NCBI RefSeq assembly: GCF_900086655.1
Contig: NZ_LT575476.1
Location: 1,639,214-1,703,213 of the forward strand
DNA: 64,000 nt
Direction: 5' to 3'
From: Paenibacillus tuaregi
Lineage (GTDB): Bacteria > Bacillota > Bacilli > Paenibacillales > Paenibacillaceae
The notes beneath the pieces were generated by a model. It was given only the letters and a program-made list of their open reading frames with translations, was not told the DNA's origin and made no database searches. Shown here piece by piece: positions 45,991-54,679 of the stretch; the stretch's first letter is position 1; each line of letters opens with the position of its first letter. A program made the position numbers and the translations under genes.

Positions 45991-46977
45991 ATGATTCGCA
46001 TTGGAAAAATCAGCTACTGGCATGTGCATGCTGAAGAATATACCCAGCAGGTGCTTGATAACCCGCATTCGGAGCTCGCGGCTATCTGGGATGAGGACCC
46101 GGTACGCGGTGAGCAGAAGGCCGCCCAATATGGTGTGCCGTTTATTGCGGATTTGGATGAACTGCTGCAGCGGGAAGATATTGATGCCGTCGTAGTGGAT
46201 GCGCCGACGAATCTGCATCATGAGGTGATGGTGAAGGCGGCCCGGGCAGGCAAGCATATTTTCACGGAAAAGGTCATTGCCCCAACGCTTCAGGAAGTGA
46301 ACGAAATTATGAACGAAGTTGCGAAAGCCGGTGTCAGAATGGCGGTATCCCTGCCGCGTCTGTATGAGGCCTATACGCTGGCTATTCAGGAGGTGCTGGA
46401 CAGCGGACGTCTCGGGAAACTCACAGAGGCCCGTGTCCGTCTGTCCCATAATGGGGCAATCGCGGGGTGGCTGCCTGCTCACTTTTATTCGAAGGAACAG
46501 TGCGGCGGAGGGGCCATGATCGATCTCGGATGTCACCCGATGTACCTGGTTCGCTTATTCCTGGGTATGCCGGAGCAGGTAAGTGCGGTGTTTGGATACG
46601 TGACAGGCAAGGAAGTTGAAGACAACGCCGTGGTTATACTCGGCTATGGCAGCGGTGCTGTAGGAATTGTGGAGGCTGGATTCGTGAACGCCCGTTCTCC
46701 ATTCTCGGTGGAAATTCACGGTACAGAGGGTTCCCTGCTGTTCGGCCTGCCGCAGGAGAAGATACTGGTTAGCAGCAGCGAAGGCAGCGGCTGGGATGAG
46801 GTGGAAGCAGGAGATCGGCTTCCTATCGCATTTGACCAGTGGATTACACACATCCAAGAGGGTAAGGAACTTAACCTTAATCTTGAAATTGCAAGAGATT
46901 TAACGTCGCTTATGGAAGCCGCTAATCTCTCAGCCCAGGAACACCGGGCTGTCCGCATTAACGAATTGAAGGGATAA
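45991..46977 (+). CDS. Divergent Gfo/Idh/MocA-like protein
   Basis: The 328-residue protein starts at ATG 45991 after AGGAG. The fold is clear from VVVDAPTNLHHEVMVKAARAGKHIFTEK and GGGAMIDLGCHPMYLVRLF. Two usual features are altered: the N-terminal GxGxxG loop is replaced by GKISYWHVHAEEY, and the EKP motif reads EKV. It may bind cofactor differently or act on a different ligand. It is the first gene of an apparent three-gene unit with an AraC regulator (35 bp on) and another family member. Confidence 0.85.
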   Translation: MIRIGKISYWHVHAEEYTQQVLDNPHSELAAIWDEDPVRGEQKAAQYGVPFIADLDELLQREDIDAVVVDAPTNLHHEVMVKAARAGKHIFTEKVIAPTLQEVNEIMNEVAKAGVRMAVSLPRLYEAYTLAIQEVLDSGRLGKLTEARVRLSHNGAIAGWLPAHFYSKEQCGGGAMIDLGCHPMYLVRLFLGMPEQVSAVFGYVTGKEVEDNAVVILGYGSGAVGIVEAGFVNARSPFSVEIHGTEGSLLFGLPQEKILVSSSEGSGWDEVEAGDRLPIAFDQWITHIQEGKELNLNLEIARDLTSLMEAANLSAQEHRAVRINELKG

Positions 46978-47012
46978 ATTACAGCTATAACAATGGAAGG
47001 GAGAGACGGTTT

Positions 47013-48011
47013 ATGCATAAAGATCGGGAGCAGGTTAGACAGCCTGATCTATTCACCCGGCTTCGTACAAATCAACGGTGGGATGTGCTGGACCGTCTGG
47101 ACCTGCAGGTTCGGTGGGGCGGTTATGGAATCCGGGTGCTGCGCTGCCATCTGACAGCCTTTCTTCCGGGACAGGTAGTCCCATTTCATCAGCATTCGGA
47201 ATATGAGCTTCATTTCATTCCACAAGGCCGGGGGAAGGTGGCGTTCGAGCACCGGGAGTATGATCTTAAGGCAGGCATGTTCTATATTACAGGTCCCGGT
47301 GTTGCTCATGAACAGTGGTCCGATGAGTCAGACCCGATGTATGAGTTCTGTCTTCATTGTGATATTACGCCCCTGCCGGAGGAACCGGGCAAGTCTACGG
47401 AGTGGGGGGACGGCATAGAAATGTCTGAAGCCGAGGAGTGCATCCGCATTCTGGACTCCTCCTCAGCTGTGCCTGTCGCAGACCGTTATAACGCGATGGC
47501 CTGCTTCCTGGATGCTTACCGGATCTATGATGAACAGAGGGTAGGTTTCTATACCTCGCTTAAGCAGGCTATTATCCAGATGCTGCTAAGAGCGGTACGT
47601 GCCTTCGCACCTGAGGAACAGACCGTGTCCATCCCTGAGCGGGACATGTCGGCCCACCGTTACCGACAGGCCAGGCAGTATATGGAGGATAATGCCTCGC
47701 GGCCGATTACGCTGGAAGAGGTAGCCATGTCTGCGGGGGTCAGTCCCCGCCAGCTTCAGCGCATCTTTGTCAAAGAGGGAGAGGCAACATTCCGGGAGGA
47801 GTTGGAAGAGGTCCGGATGACCCGGATCTGCTCGGATCTGGCGACCAATGACAAGCCGATTGAAGCGATTGCCCTGGCACATGGTTATGCCAATGTAAAT
47901 TATTTATATCCGGTATTCAAGAAGAAGTACGGTCTAACTCCCGCGGCATATAGAAGGCGCCAGCAGTCCCTTGCCACCAGCCCGGGCCCACAACTTAAAA
48001 AGGAGATTTGA
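47013..48011 (+). CDS. AraC-family regulator with cupin sensor domain
   Basis: The 332-residue protein has an N-terminal cupin-like sensor (about 50-110; PFHQHSEYELHFI, GVAHEQWSD) and a C-terminal AraC double helix-turn-helix (about 215-315; PITLEEVAMSAGVSPRQLQRIF and HGYANVNYLYPVFKKKYGLTPAAY). ATG 47013 follows GGGAGAG. It lies between two oxidoreductase genes on the same strand, and the next gene starts two bases after its stop, so it most likely regulates this sugar-catabolic unit, with a sugar ligand in the cupin. Confidence 0.93.
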   Translation: MHKDREQVRQPDLFTRLRTNQRWDVLDRLDLQVRWGGYGIRVLRCHLTAFLPGQVVPFHQHSEYELHFIPQGRGKVAFEHREYDLKAGMFYITGPGVAHEQWSDESDPMYEFCLHCDITPLPEEPGKSTEWGDGIEMSEAEECIRILDSSSAVPVADRYNAMACFLDAYRIYDEQRVGFYTSLKQAIIQMLLRAVRAFAPEEQTVSIPERDMSAHRYRQARQYMEDNASRPITLEEVAMSAGVSPRQLQRIFVKEGEATFREELEEVRMTRICSDLATNDKPIEAIALAHGYANVNYLYPVFKKKYGLTPAAYRRRQQSLATSPGPQLKKEI

Positions 48012-48012
48012 T

Positions 48013-49092
48013 ATGGATCGGGTTAGAATAGGTATTATCGGAAGTGGAGGCATTGCGGGCGTCCATGCCGCAGCTTACCGCAAGCTTCCCTTTGTCGATC
48101 TTGTCGGCGTGGCTGACATACTTCCTGGGCGTGCCCAGCAATTTGTGGAACAGCATGAATTAGTAGGAACGGCTGCTTTTGACGGGCATGCGGAACTGCT
48201 TAAGATGGACTTGGATGCGGTCAGCATCTGTACGCCGAACGCTTCCCATCACCAGACAACTGTGGATGCCCTGCGTGCAGGCAACTACGTGCTGCTGGAG
48301 AAGCCGATGTCGGTCAGGCTTGATGAAGCGGTGGATATGGTCAAGGTATCTAAAGAGACAGGAAAGTGGCTGTCCATAGGCTTCCAGCCGAGATACGATC
48401 CGAATATGAAGAAGCTGAAGGAAATTGTGCAGAGTGGAAGATTAGGCGATGTGTATTATGTAGAGACAGGCGGCGGCCGCCGCAGAGGGATGCCGGGCGG
48501 CACATTTATCAGCAAGGAGCTGGCGGGAGCTGGGGCGATGGCAGATATCGGCTGCTATTCGCTGGATATGGCGCTTAATACACTGGGATATCCCCGGCCC
48601 GTTTCTGTCTATGCCAGCACATCCAATCACTTTGGGCGCAATCCGCTTTATCACCATGAGGCTAGCAGGTTTGAAGTTGAGGATTTCGGGGCTGCAATGA
48701 TCCGGTTTGAGAATGATCTTATCCTCCAGTTCAAAATATCCTGGGCTATGCACATGGATACGCTCGGTGCCACGATGTTTCTTGGAACGAATGCTGGACT
48801 GAAGGTGCAGCCTTTTGGAAGCGGCCCTTGGTCCGGTGTGTGGGACGGTAAAGTGGGCTCAATGACCCTTTATCATGACGATTTCGGCGGCCATACCTCT
48901 ACAGAAGTGCCTTTGATTGAACACCAGATTGATCCGTTCTTTGAGAAGATTCGTGATTTTGCGGAAGCGGTAAGAGATGGCAGACCTGCCCCGATTCCAG
49001 GGGAAGAGATTCTGATCCAGCAGGCGATCATTGACGGGGTTCTGCGGTCGGCGGATTTGAAACGCGAAGTATCGATTGAGCTTCCGCTGTAA
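48013..49092 (+). CDS. Gfo/Idh/MocA-family oxidoreductase
   Basis: ATG 48013 starts two bases after the AraC stop, with AAAAAGGAGA overlapping that gene's end, so translation is coupled. The 359-residue protein has GIIGSGGIAGVH, LEKPMSVRLDEA and GAGAMADIGCYSLDMAL, the full set of family landmarks. It probably oxidises a sugar or polyol in the same pathway as its neighbours. A terminator follows at 49142. Confidence 0.93.
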   Translation: MDRVRIGIIGSGGIAGVHAAAYRKLPFVDLVGVADILPGRAQQFVEQHELVGTAAFDGHAELLKMDLDAVSICTPNASHHQTTVDALRAGNYVLLEKPMSVRLDEAVDMVKVSKETGKWLSIGFQPRYDPNMKKLKEIVQSGRLGDVYYVETGGGRRRGMPGGTFISKELAGAGAMADIGCYSLDMALNTLGYPRPVSVYASTSNHFGRNPLYHHEASRFEVEDFGAAMIRFENDLILQFKISWAMHMDTLGATMFLGTNAGLKVQPFGSGPWSGVWDGKVGSMTLYHDDFGGHTSTEVPLIEHQIDPFFEKIRDFAEAVRDGRPAPIPGEEILIQQAIIDGVLRSADLKREVSIELPL

Positions 49093-49141
49093 CGTGTTTG
49101 CCTGCAATCACGGTTAGATCGCTGCGGGCAGCGGAAAATAC

Positions 49142-49174
49142 AAACAGCCAGTCAATTAATGACCGGCTGTTTTG
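49142..49174. terminator. Bidirectional terminator between convergent genes
   Basis: AAACAGCCAGTCA (49142-49154) pairs, with one mismatch, with TGACCGGCTGTTT (49160-49172). A-rich and T-rich flanks suit both directions: the oxidoreductase from the left and the SLH gene from the right. Confidence 0.75.
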
Positions 49175-49194
49175 GTATTCTAAGGGATATTATT

Positions 49195-51819
49195 TTATTT
49201 CCCTAAGCTCTCCAGCAGTGTTTTGATCTGCGGATTCAGATTCAACGTATTCAGGATAGCCGTCAAAGCCTCTGCGCGTGTGGCAGTTGACTTTGGATCG
49301 AACTTGGTCTTGCTGATACCGCTTATCACACCCGCCTGGGCAGCAGATTGGATCTGGTCCTTGGCATAGGAAGAGGAGATATCCGTAAACGTTCCTTTGG
49401 ACTGGTCCTTAGGCAGCTTTTCCATCTTGACCAAGCGTGTCAAAATAACAACCATTTCCTCGCGGCTGATCGCCTTATTTGGTTTAAAGGTACCGTCACC
49501 ATATCCGTTTAGTACCCCGGCTTGGGTGAGTTGATCAATTGCACTCTTGGCCCAGTGGGTTTCAACATCGGTCAGGTTTAACTTCTTTCCGTCGCCCGTG
49601 CCCGTGATGTTGAAGGCTCTGGACAGAATTACCGCAAATTCGGCGCGGGTCATTTGCATGTCCGGGTGGAAGGCCCCATCCGCATACCCGTTGACCGTCT
49701 TTAATTTTGCAAAAGTATCGATGGTCTTCTCGGCCCAATGTCCGCTTATATCAGAGAGTGCTGCCTTCACAGCTGAAGCCTTTGCTTCCTCTACTTTAGA
49801 CTTAATGCTGTCAACCAAATTGCTGTCCGCCTTAACCAGGACCGGGTTGAAAATGTCTCCTGCCCCAGAAGAATCCGGGGTGGTTACAACCGGACCCGGC
49901 TGGCTAGGCGTTGCAGGCACGGAGGGTGTGGTAGGTATGGTTTGTACAGGAGGGGCAGGAACACTAGATGAGCCGCCTCCGCTGGAAGTTTCTCCACCGC
50001 CACCTGATGTGCCGCCAGACCCGCCGCCTGTTCCCGGATCTGTAGTGACAACCGGGTTGTTAACCGTAACATCGATCTTCTGAGTGATGCCCTGGTAGGT
50101 GGCGGACACCTTTGTGGTTCCGGCGGATACGCCAGTTACTTTCCCGTGGTCTACAGTGGCTATAGAGTTATTCTCTGAAGCCCAAACAGCCTGGCCGGTG
50201 ATATCCTCGTTGCTGCTGCCAGATTTCAACTGCAGCTTGATCTGCTGGGCAGTGCCCACAGTCAGCGTTACTGAGGCTGGTGACATAATCAGCTCAACTG
50301 GAGCGGAGATGTTCACCTTCAGCGTATAAGACACCGTAGAACCATCCTCAGCTTTTACTACCAGACTAGCCGGGGCCACGGACGGAGGCAGGAAGGAGCT
50401 GCCGCTGGTCATGAAAGTTCTGCCATCGTACAGGACGGCAGCTCCCGGGGTGACCTGGAAGGTGACCAGTTTGTTCTGAGTCATGTCCGTGCCATATGGG
50501 AACACGACCTCAATTGTCTTATTCGCTTCATCAATCGTACCGGTGTTACCGTCCCAGGCGAAGGCCGTGAAAGATTTCTCGCTGGATGCCGGCTGCTGCA
50601 CAGCAGCTCCGCCAAACGCGCCAGGCTTATATGTGGACGTATCGTACCATTTGTAGCCGGGTGCGGGAACAGCAGTCGGTTCTGCTTGCGGTTCGGTAGA
50701 TAACGAAGGTTCCTCACTGCTCAGCAGCTGAGTTTGAGGATCCAGCCCCATTCCCATGTACTCCCCTAAGGACGTGGCCGGTTCCTGTACGGCCAGCCAT
50801 TTTACCAGGTTGCTGAGCAGAGTCTGGTCGTCATATTCATGAAATCCGTCGGTGACGGATTTAAATTCACCGGTATCCTCCCGCAGATACTTTGGTGTGC
50901 TGTCTTCAGCAACGGACATATCCCCGAGAAAAGCGGCCTTGCCTTTTCCTATCTTCGCAATAGCGGCATAGGCGCCCTCGAAGAAGCCACCATCGTTATA
51001 TATACCTTGATCTACTGCTCCCGGCCACTTGTTGGCGCCGGTCAGTGGGGGCAGATAAACAATTCCCTTCGCTTTGGTTGGATCAGTAATTGCAAGGGTG
51101 CTTCCTCCGTGGATGGCAACCTTGCTGACTCCCGCTGTAACGCCAAGGGATTGATCCGGTGCCACAATGTTATTTGCGGTCAAAGGTGTGGCTTCATCCG
51201 CCGCATGGTCAATGGCGTTATAACGGAAACGCACCCCGAAATTACTACTGAGCCAATCGTTAGAGCCCACATTAGCAACAGCATTCTTCTCTTCCGCACC
51301 CATTCCGAGCGTGGGATCAGTCCATGCACCCCGGCGGTAGCCATTATAGACCTCGGAGGGGTCCCAGCGGTTCTGGTTCTGGTCGGAATTGTAGTTATCG
51401 GAGATAAAGAAGACCGCCCCACCATCTTGAGCAACATAATCCGTGATTACCTGCTGCTCATCACTCGTAAAAGGATTGTTGGCGCTGGCAGTGATAAATA
51501 CGTCAAAACCTGCGAGGTCCTCCTTCGTAATCGGAGTCGACTTTCTCAGCTCCTTGACATAAAACCCGTGATTCACAAGCGAGTTGGCAAAATCCGAGAA
51601 CGCTCCGTCAATGACAGGATCTGCATTGCCTGATGTGTTGGCATGCGCATTGTCGAACAGAATCTTTTTCCCTGAAAAAGCCTGGTCCTGCTTACCAGTG
51701 ATGAAAGGTGCAGGATCGGTGGCCCCTTCGGCGTGTGCTGACGGAGCAGGCGTCCAAGGCTGAACGGATGCCAGGATTGTGAAAGCCAGCAGTGCGGACA
51801 TTCCTTTTTTGATTGACAT
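49195..51819 (-). CDS. SLH-anchored protein with DUF4350/GATase1-like N-terminal domain
   Basis: The 874-residue protein starts at ATG 51819 after GGAGGG and has a signal peptide ending near AHA. A large N-terminal domain (about 48-345) reads KKILFDNAHANTSGN, then GFDVFITASANNPFT and GGAVFFISDN, a pattern like DUF4350 or glutamine-amidotransferase-like folds but lacking an obvious catalytic Cys. After it come a beta domain (395-510), a Big_2 domain (about 515-590), a Gly/Ser/Pro linker (592-650) and three canonical SLH motifs (about 690-870; TRAE, SREE, TRAE). The SLH end would hold it in the cell wall with the large domain exposed. Function unknown. ATCGACA at 51893-51899 in its upstream region resembles a 0A box. 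Confidence 0.88.
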   Translation of the reverse strand: MSIKKGMSALLAFTILASVQPWTPAPSAHAEGATDPAPFITGKQDQAFSGKKILFDNAHANTSGNADPVIDGAFSDFANSLVNHGFYVKELRKSTPITKEDLAGFDVFITASANNPFTSDEQQVITDYVAQDGGAVFFISDNYNSDQNQNRWDPSEVYNGYRRGAWTDPTLGMGAEEKNAVANVGSNDWLSSNFGVRFRYNAIDHAADEATPLTANNIVAPDQSLGVTAGVSKVAIHGGSTLAITDPTKAKGIVYLPPLTGANKWPGAVDQGIYNDGGFFEGAYAAIAKIGKGKAAFLGDMSVAEDSTPKYLREDTGEFKSVTDGFHEYDDQTLLSNLVKWLAVQEPATSLGEYMGMGLDPQTQLLSSEEPSLSTEPQAEPTAVPAPGYKWYDTSTYKPGAFGGAAVQQPASSEKSFTAFAWDGNTGTIDEANKTIEVVFPYGTDMTQNKLVTFQVTPGAAVLYDGRTFMTSGSSFLPPSVAPASLVVKAEDGSTVSYTLKVNISAPVELIMSPASVTLTVGTAQQIKLQLKSGSSNEDITGQAVWASENNSIATVDHGKVTGVSAGTTKVSATYQGITQKIDVTVNNPVVTTDPGTGGGSGGTSGGGGETSSGGGSSSVPAPPVQTIPTTPSVPATPSQPGPVVTTPDSSGAGDIFNPVLVKADSNLVDSIKSKVEEAKASAVKAALSDISGHWAEKTIDTFAKLKTVNGYADGAFHPDMQMTRAEFAVILSRAFNITGTGDGKKLNLTDVETHWAKSAIDQLTQAGVLNGYGDGTFKPNKAISREEMVVILTRLVKMEKLPKDQSKGTFTDISSSYAKDQIQSAAQAGVISGISKTKFDPKSTATRAEALTAILNTLNLNPQIKTLLESLGK

Positions 51820-52106
51820 GTCTGAAATTCCCTCCTGATGTGTGTACTGATGCCAGTCTACTTAAGCGCTGTTGTTTCCCGGCTAGTTAAATATCGACAT
51901 ATAGGACCTTAAAATTTAGGACGTATGCTCTGAATATAGTTTCATAGAAATCTTCAAAGATTCCCCACTTCCACATATCGCCAAATTACGAAATGCATAG
52001 TAAAATGTACCCAGATAGGAGAATAGGCTGAATGGCTTGGTAGATCGCTCATCGAGTACTAGATTCAACCTTCTCTAGTCAAATTTGCATAACAAGGGAG
52101 AGTCAT

Positions 52107-53978
52107 ATGAAAAAGTGGATCGTTAAGTGTTCGGCCCTTCTGCTCACGGTATTTCTGTCAGTCCCCGGTTTTGCGGCCGCGGAACAAACCGTGTCTTTTA
52201 CCGATGTAAAAGGAACCTATTGGGCCAAAGATGCGATTGATAGTCTGGTTAGCCTTGGTGTGGTGAAAGGCTTTGAAGACCGGACGTTCAAACCGGAATC
52301 CCCGGTGACCCGGGAGCAGTTCGCTCAGTTGATTACCCTGGCCTTTTACCTGGATATTCCTTCGGATGATACACAAACCTATAGAGATGTGTCCAAGACA
52401 CGCTGGTCGTTCGCCGCAGTGGAAGCTTCCAAGGATTTCTTGACCGGTTATTATCCACCCAATGGCAGAGCGTTCTTCGACCCGACCGGCAAAGCCACCC
52501 GGGAAGATGTGGCTGTAGCTCTGGTAAAAACCCTGGGTTATCAGCCGGATGACCTCAAAGACGCGGATATCCTTGAACGGTACTCAGACTCGGATGAGGT
52601 CTCACCGAATTTGCGGACATATCTGGCATTGGCCGTTGAGAAAAAGCTGATGACCGGCTACGAGGATTTTACGATCAAGCCGGACAAGGCGGTAACCCGC
52701 GCGGAAGCTGCTTCGCTGCTCTACCGTGTGCTTAAGAGCGCATCCAGTGAAAGCCAGACTTCGATGAGCCTAAATGTGGAGGCTCCTGAGACGACTTCAA
52801 CCCCAACCTTCTACATCACCGGCGATGTTACCAAAGGGGCAAGTGTGTCTATTAATAACAAGGAAGCTGAAGTTGTTCAAGGCAAATTCCGGGTTGCTAT
52901 TCAGCTGAAAGAGGAAGGGACCTATACGTATACCGTATCCGCGAGACTCCCTGGTGGAAAGACTCAGACGGTAACCAAGCAGGTCAAGTTTGAAAAAGGC
53001 GCCCCTAGCTTAGCTGTTACAGGTATTCCGGAGTCTACGGATAAGTCGAGTGTGACGGTGGGCTGGACGGTGAAGGATGAGAATGACCCGAATCCGGTCA
53101 TTTATGTAAATGACCAAAAAATTTCGTACGGCAGCAACTCCACTGTAAATTTAAAAGAAGGTGACAACACCATTACAGTCAGAGCGGAGAATAGATTCGG
53201 AAAGTCCGCTGTGGTCACCAAGCATGTTGTCTTTCAGACGAATGGTCCGGTACTGAAGGTAAGCGACCTGCCGGAAACCACCAATAAGAATTCCGTAACG
53301 GTCAGCTGGACGGTATCCGACCAGAATGATTCATTCCCTCAGGTCTATGTTAATGACGAAAAGATCTCGTACAGCAACAGCCGCACCGTAAGCTTGAAAG
53401 AAGGAGCCAACACCATTGTTGTTAAGGCTGTGAACAAGCTTGGCAAATCCACGGTGGTTACCAAGACGATTAAGTTTGTAAGCAATGGCCCGGTGTTGAA
53501 GCTGGGCAGCATTCCTGAGACCACTTCAAAAAGCAGGGTTACGGTGTCTTGGACCGTGACTGATGAGAATGACAGCTTCCCGGTTGTTTACGTTAACAAT
53601 AATAAAATCTCGTACAGCAGCAGTACTGAAGTTCAGCTCAAAGAAGGAGCCAATACGGTTACCGTCAAGGCTGTCAACAAGCTTGGTCAGGAGACACAGG
53701 TTGTCCAGAATATTACCTTCGACCCTCCGGCACCTAATCTTAAGCTTGAGTATGCACCTGAGACGACAACTTCTGCTTCATTCACGCTGACTTGGTCCGT
53801 TAAGGATGAGAATGACTATAGTCCCGCCGTATATGTTAATGACGAGAAAATTTCTTACAGCAATAGTACCCGTCTCACACTCAAGCCAGGTCTGAACACA
53901 TTTAAAATCGTGGCTACGAACAGCTTCGGGAAAAAGACGGAACTGACCTACAATGTAACCTATACTCCAGCAACCTAG
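52107..53978 (+). CDS. SLH surface protein with four tandem glucodextranase-B-like repeats
   Basis: The 623-residue protein starts at ATG 52107 after GGGAGAG, has a signal peptide (cleaved near FAAAEQ), and three N-terminal SLH motifs (about 28-210; TREQ, TRED, TRAE). A related beta unit (about 222-300) precedes four repeats of about 80 residues (from about 302, 380, 462 and 542), each with PE(S/T)T, a VSWTV strand, VYVN(D/N)(Q/E/N)KISY and an end like LKEGANTI. These match the look of the PF09136-type glucodextran_B Ig-like fold. No catalytic domain is seen. It diverges from another SLH gene across 287 bp. A wall-bound stalk or adhesin is the likely role. Confidence 0.88.
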   Translation: MKKWIVKCSALLLTVFLSVPGFAAAEQTVSFTDVKGTYWAKDAIDSLVSLGVVKGFEDRTFKPESPVTREQFAQLITLAFYLDIPSDDTQTYRDVSKTRWSFAAVEASKDFLTGYYPPNGRAFFDPTGKATREDVAVALVKTLGYQPDDLKDADILERYSDSDEVSPNLRTYLALAVEKKLMTGYEDFTIKPDKAVTRAEAASLLYRVLKSASSESQTSMSLNVEAPETTSTPTFYITGDVTKGASVSINNKEAEVVQGKFRVAIQLKEEGTYTYTVSARLPGGKTQTVTKQVKFEKGAPSLAVTGIPESTDKSSVTVGWTVKDENDPNPVIYVNDQKISYGSNSTVNLKEGDNTITVRAENRFGKSAVVTKHVVFQTNGPVLKVSDLPETTNKNSVTVSWTVSDQNDSFPQVYVNDEKISYSNSRTVSLKEGANTIVVKAVNKLGKSTVVTKTIKFVSNGPVLKLGSIPETTSKSRVTVSWTVTDENDSFPVVYVNNNKISYSSSTEVQLKEGANTVTVKAVNKLGQETQVVQNITFDPPAPNLKLEYAPETTTSASFTLTWSVKDENDYSPAVYVNDEKISYSNSTRLTLKPGLNTFKIVATNSFGKKTELTYNVTYTPAT

Positions 53979-53995
53979 AATTTAGATAAACAAAG

Positions 53996-54033
53996 ACCCG
54001 CAAGGCGTTCCTATGCCCTGCGGGTTTTTATTT
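53996..54033 (+). terminator. Terminator after the SLH repeat protein
   Basis: ACCCGCAAGGC (53996-54006) pairs with GCCCTGCGGGT (54015-54025), one mismatch, followed by TTTTATTTT. Confidence 0.85.
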
Positions 54034-54131
54034 TGTGAGCTCAAGACATCAGGATATCCGGTGATTATTGTGGAAAGAGGCTTTCCCTGCGGCTAGCTTT
54101 ATTGCGTGTGAACCACACGCGACTGGGCCTG

Positions 54132-54587
54132 TCAGCTGAAGTCTAAGGTGCGTCCCGTCTCCACCAGAGTTTTGATGTTGCTTATAATCATAGGCCATGC
54201 ACTCTTGCTTCCATTATAGGAGGGGTCACCCGGTTTCCACTCATCGTGGATTAGAGTAAGCTTGGTTGAACCGCCTACGGTCTCCAGCAGCCAGGAAATG
54301 CGTGATTCTGGGCTGTCTGCATTGGGATTCTCTAAATAGGAAGGGCCGACCTTATGCGTATAGCGGAATGCCCTGTTCGGAGAGAACTCCAAGAGTGTGC
54401 CATAGACATGAAGGGTCTGGTCTCCATCCTTGCCAGGTCCGATGTATTCGAGTGGATCGCCTTCTTTAAATGTGGAGTGGATGACACTCCCGTAATAAAT
54501 TTTTGCTACTTGATGCGGGGCGGTAAGGGCACCCCATACTTCCTCCAAAGAGCCTGCGATATAAATTTCATACTTTAATTCATCCAT
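54132..54587 (-). CDS. SRPBCC / AHSA1-like ligand-binding protein
   Basis: ATG 54587 (MDELKYEIYIAGSLEEVWGAL) has AAAGGAGG eight bases upstream. The 151-residue protein has the START/Bet-v1-like pattern of AHSA1 proteins: a first strand, the EEVWxALT helix, then alternating beta strands (TLLEFSPNRAFRYTH, RISWLLE) and a C-terminal helix (WPMIISNIKTLVETG). Such proteins bind small hydrophobic ligands; the ligand here is unknown. It lies 84 bp downstream of a WYL regulator gene on the same strand, and a perfect inverted repeat lies between them, suggesting control by that regulator. Confidence 0.85.
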   Translation of the reverse strand: MDELKYEIYIAGSLEEVWGALTAPHQVAKIYYGSVIHSTFKEGDPLEYIGPGKDGDQTLHVYGTLLEFSPNRAFRYTHKVGPSYLENPNADSPESRISWLLETVGGSTKLTLIHDEWKPGDPSYNGSKSAWPMIISNIKTLVETGRTLDFS

Positions 54588-54654
54588 GGCAGCTGCCTCC
54601 TTTGCGTCATTGAAGATCATGTACGGATTCTGTACTCCCTCACTATAACGTCCA

Positions 54655-54679
54655 TTGACTGACAGTGATTGTCAGTCAA
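54655..54679 (-). promoter_or_regulatory. Perfect inverted repeat, candidate WYL-regulator operator
   Basis: TTGACTGACA and TGTCAGTCAA form perfect 10-bp arms around a 5-bp centre. It overlaps the stop codon of the WYL gene and lies just upstream of TATAGT on the minus strand (54641-54646), a good -10 for the SRPBCC gene. No good -35 is present, which fits an activator-dependent promoter. Confidence 0.6.

Noticed and set aside
50839..51633. 264-codon plus-strand frame inside the minus-strand SLH gene
   Set aside because: The opposite strand has signal peptide, Big_2 and SLH motifs; this frame has none.
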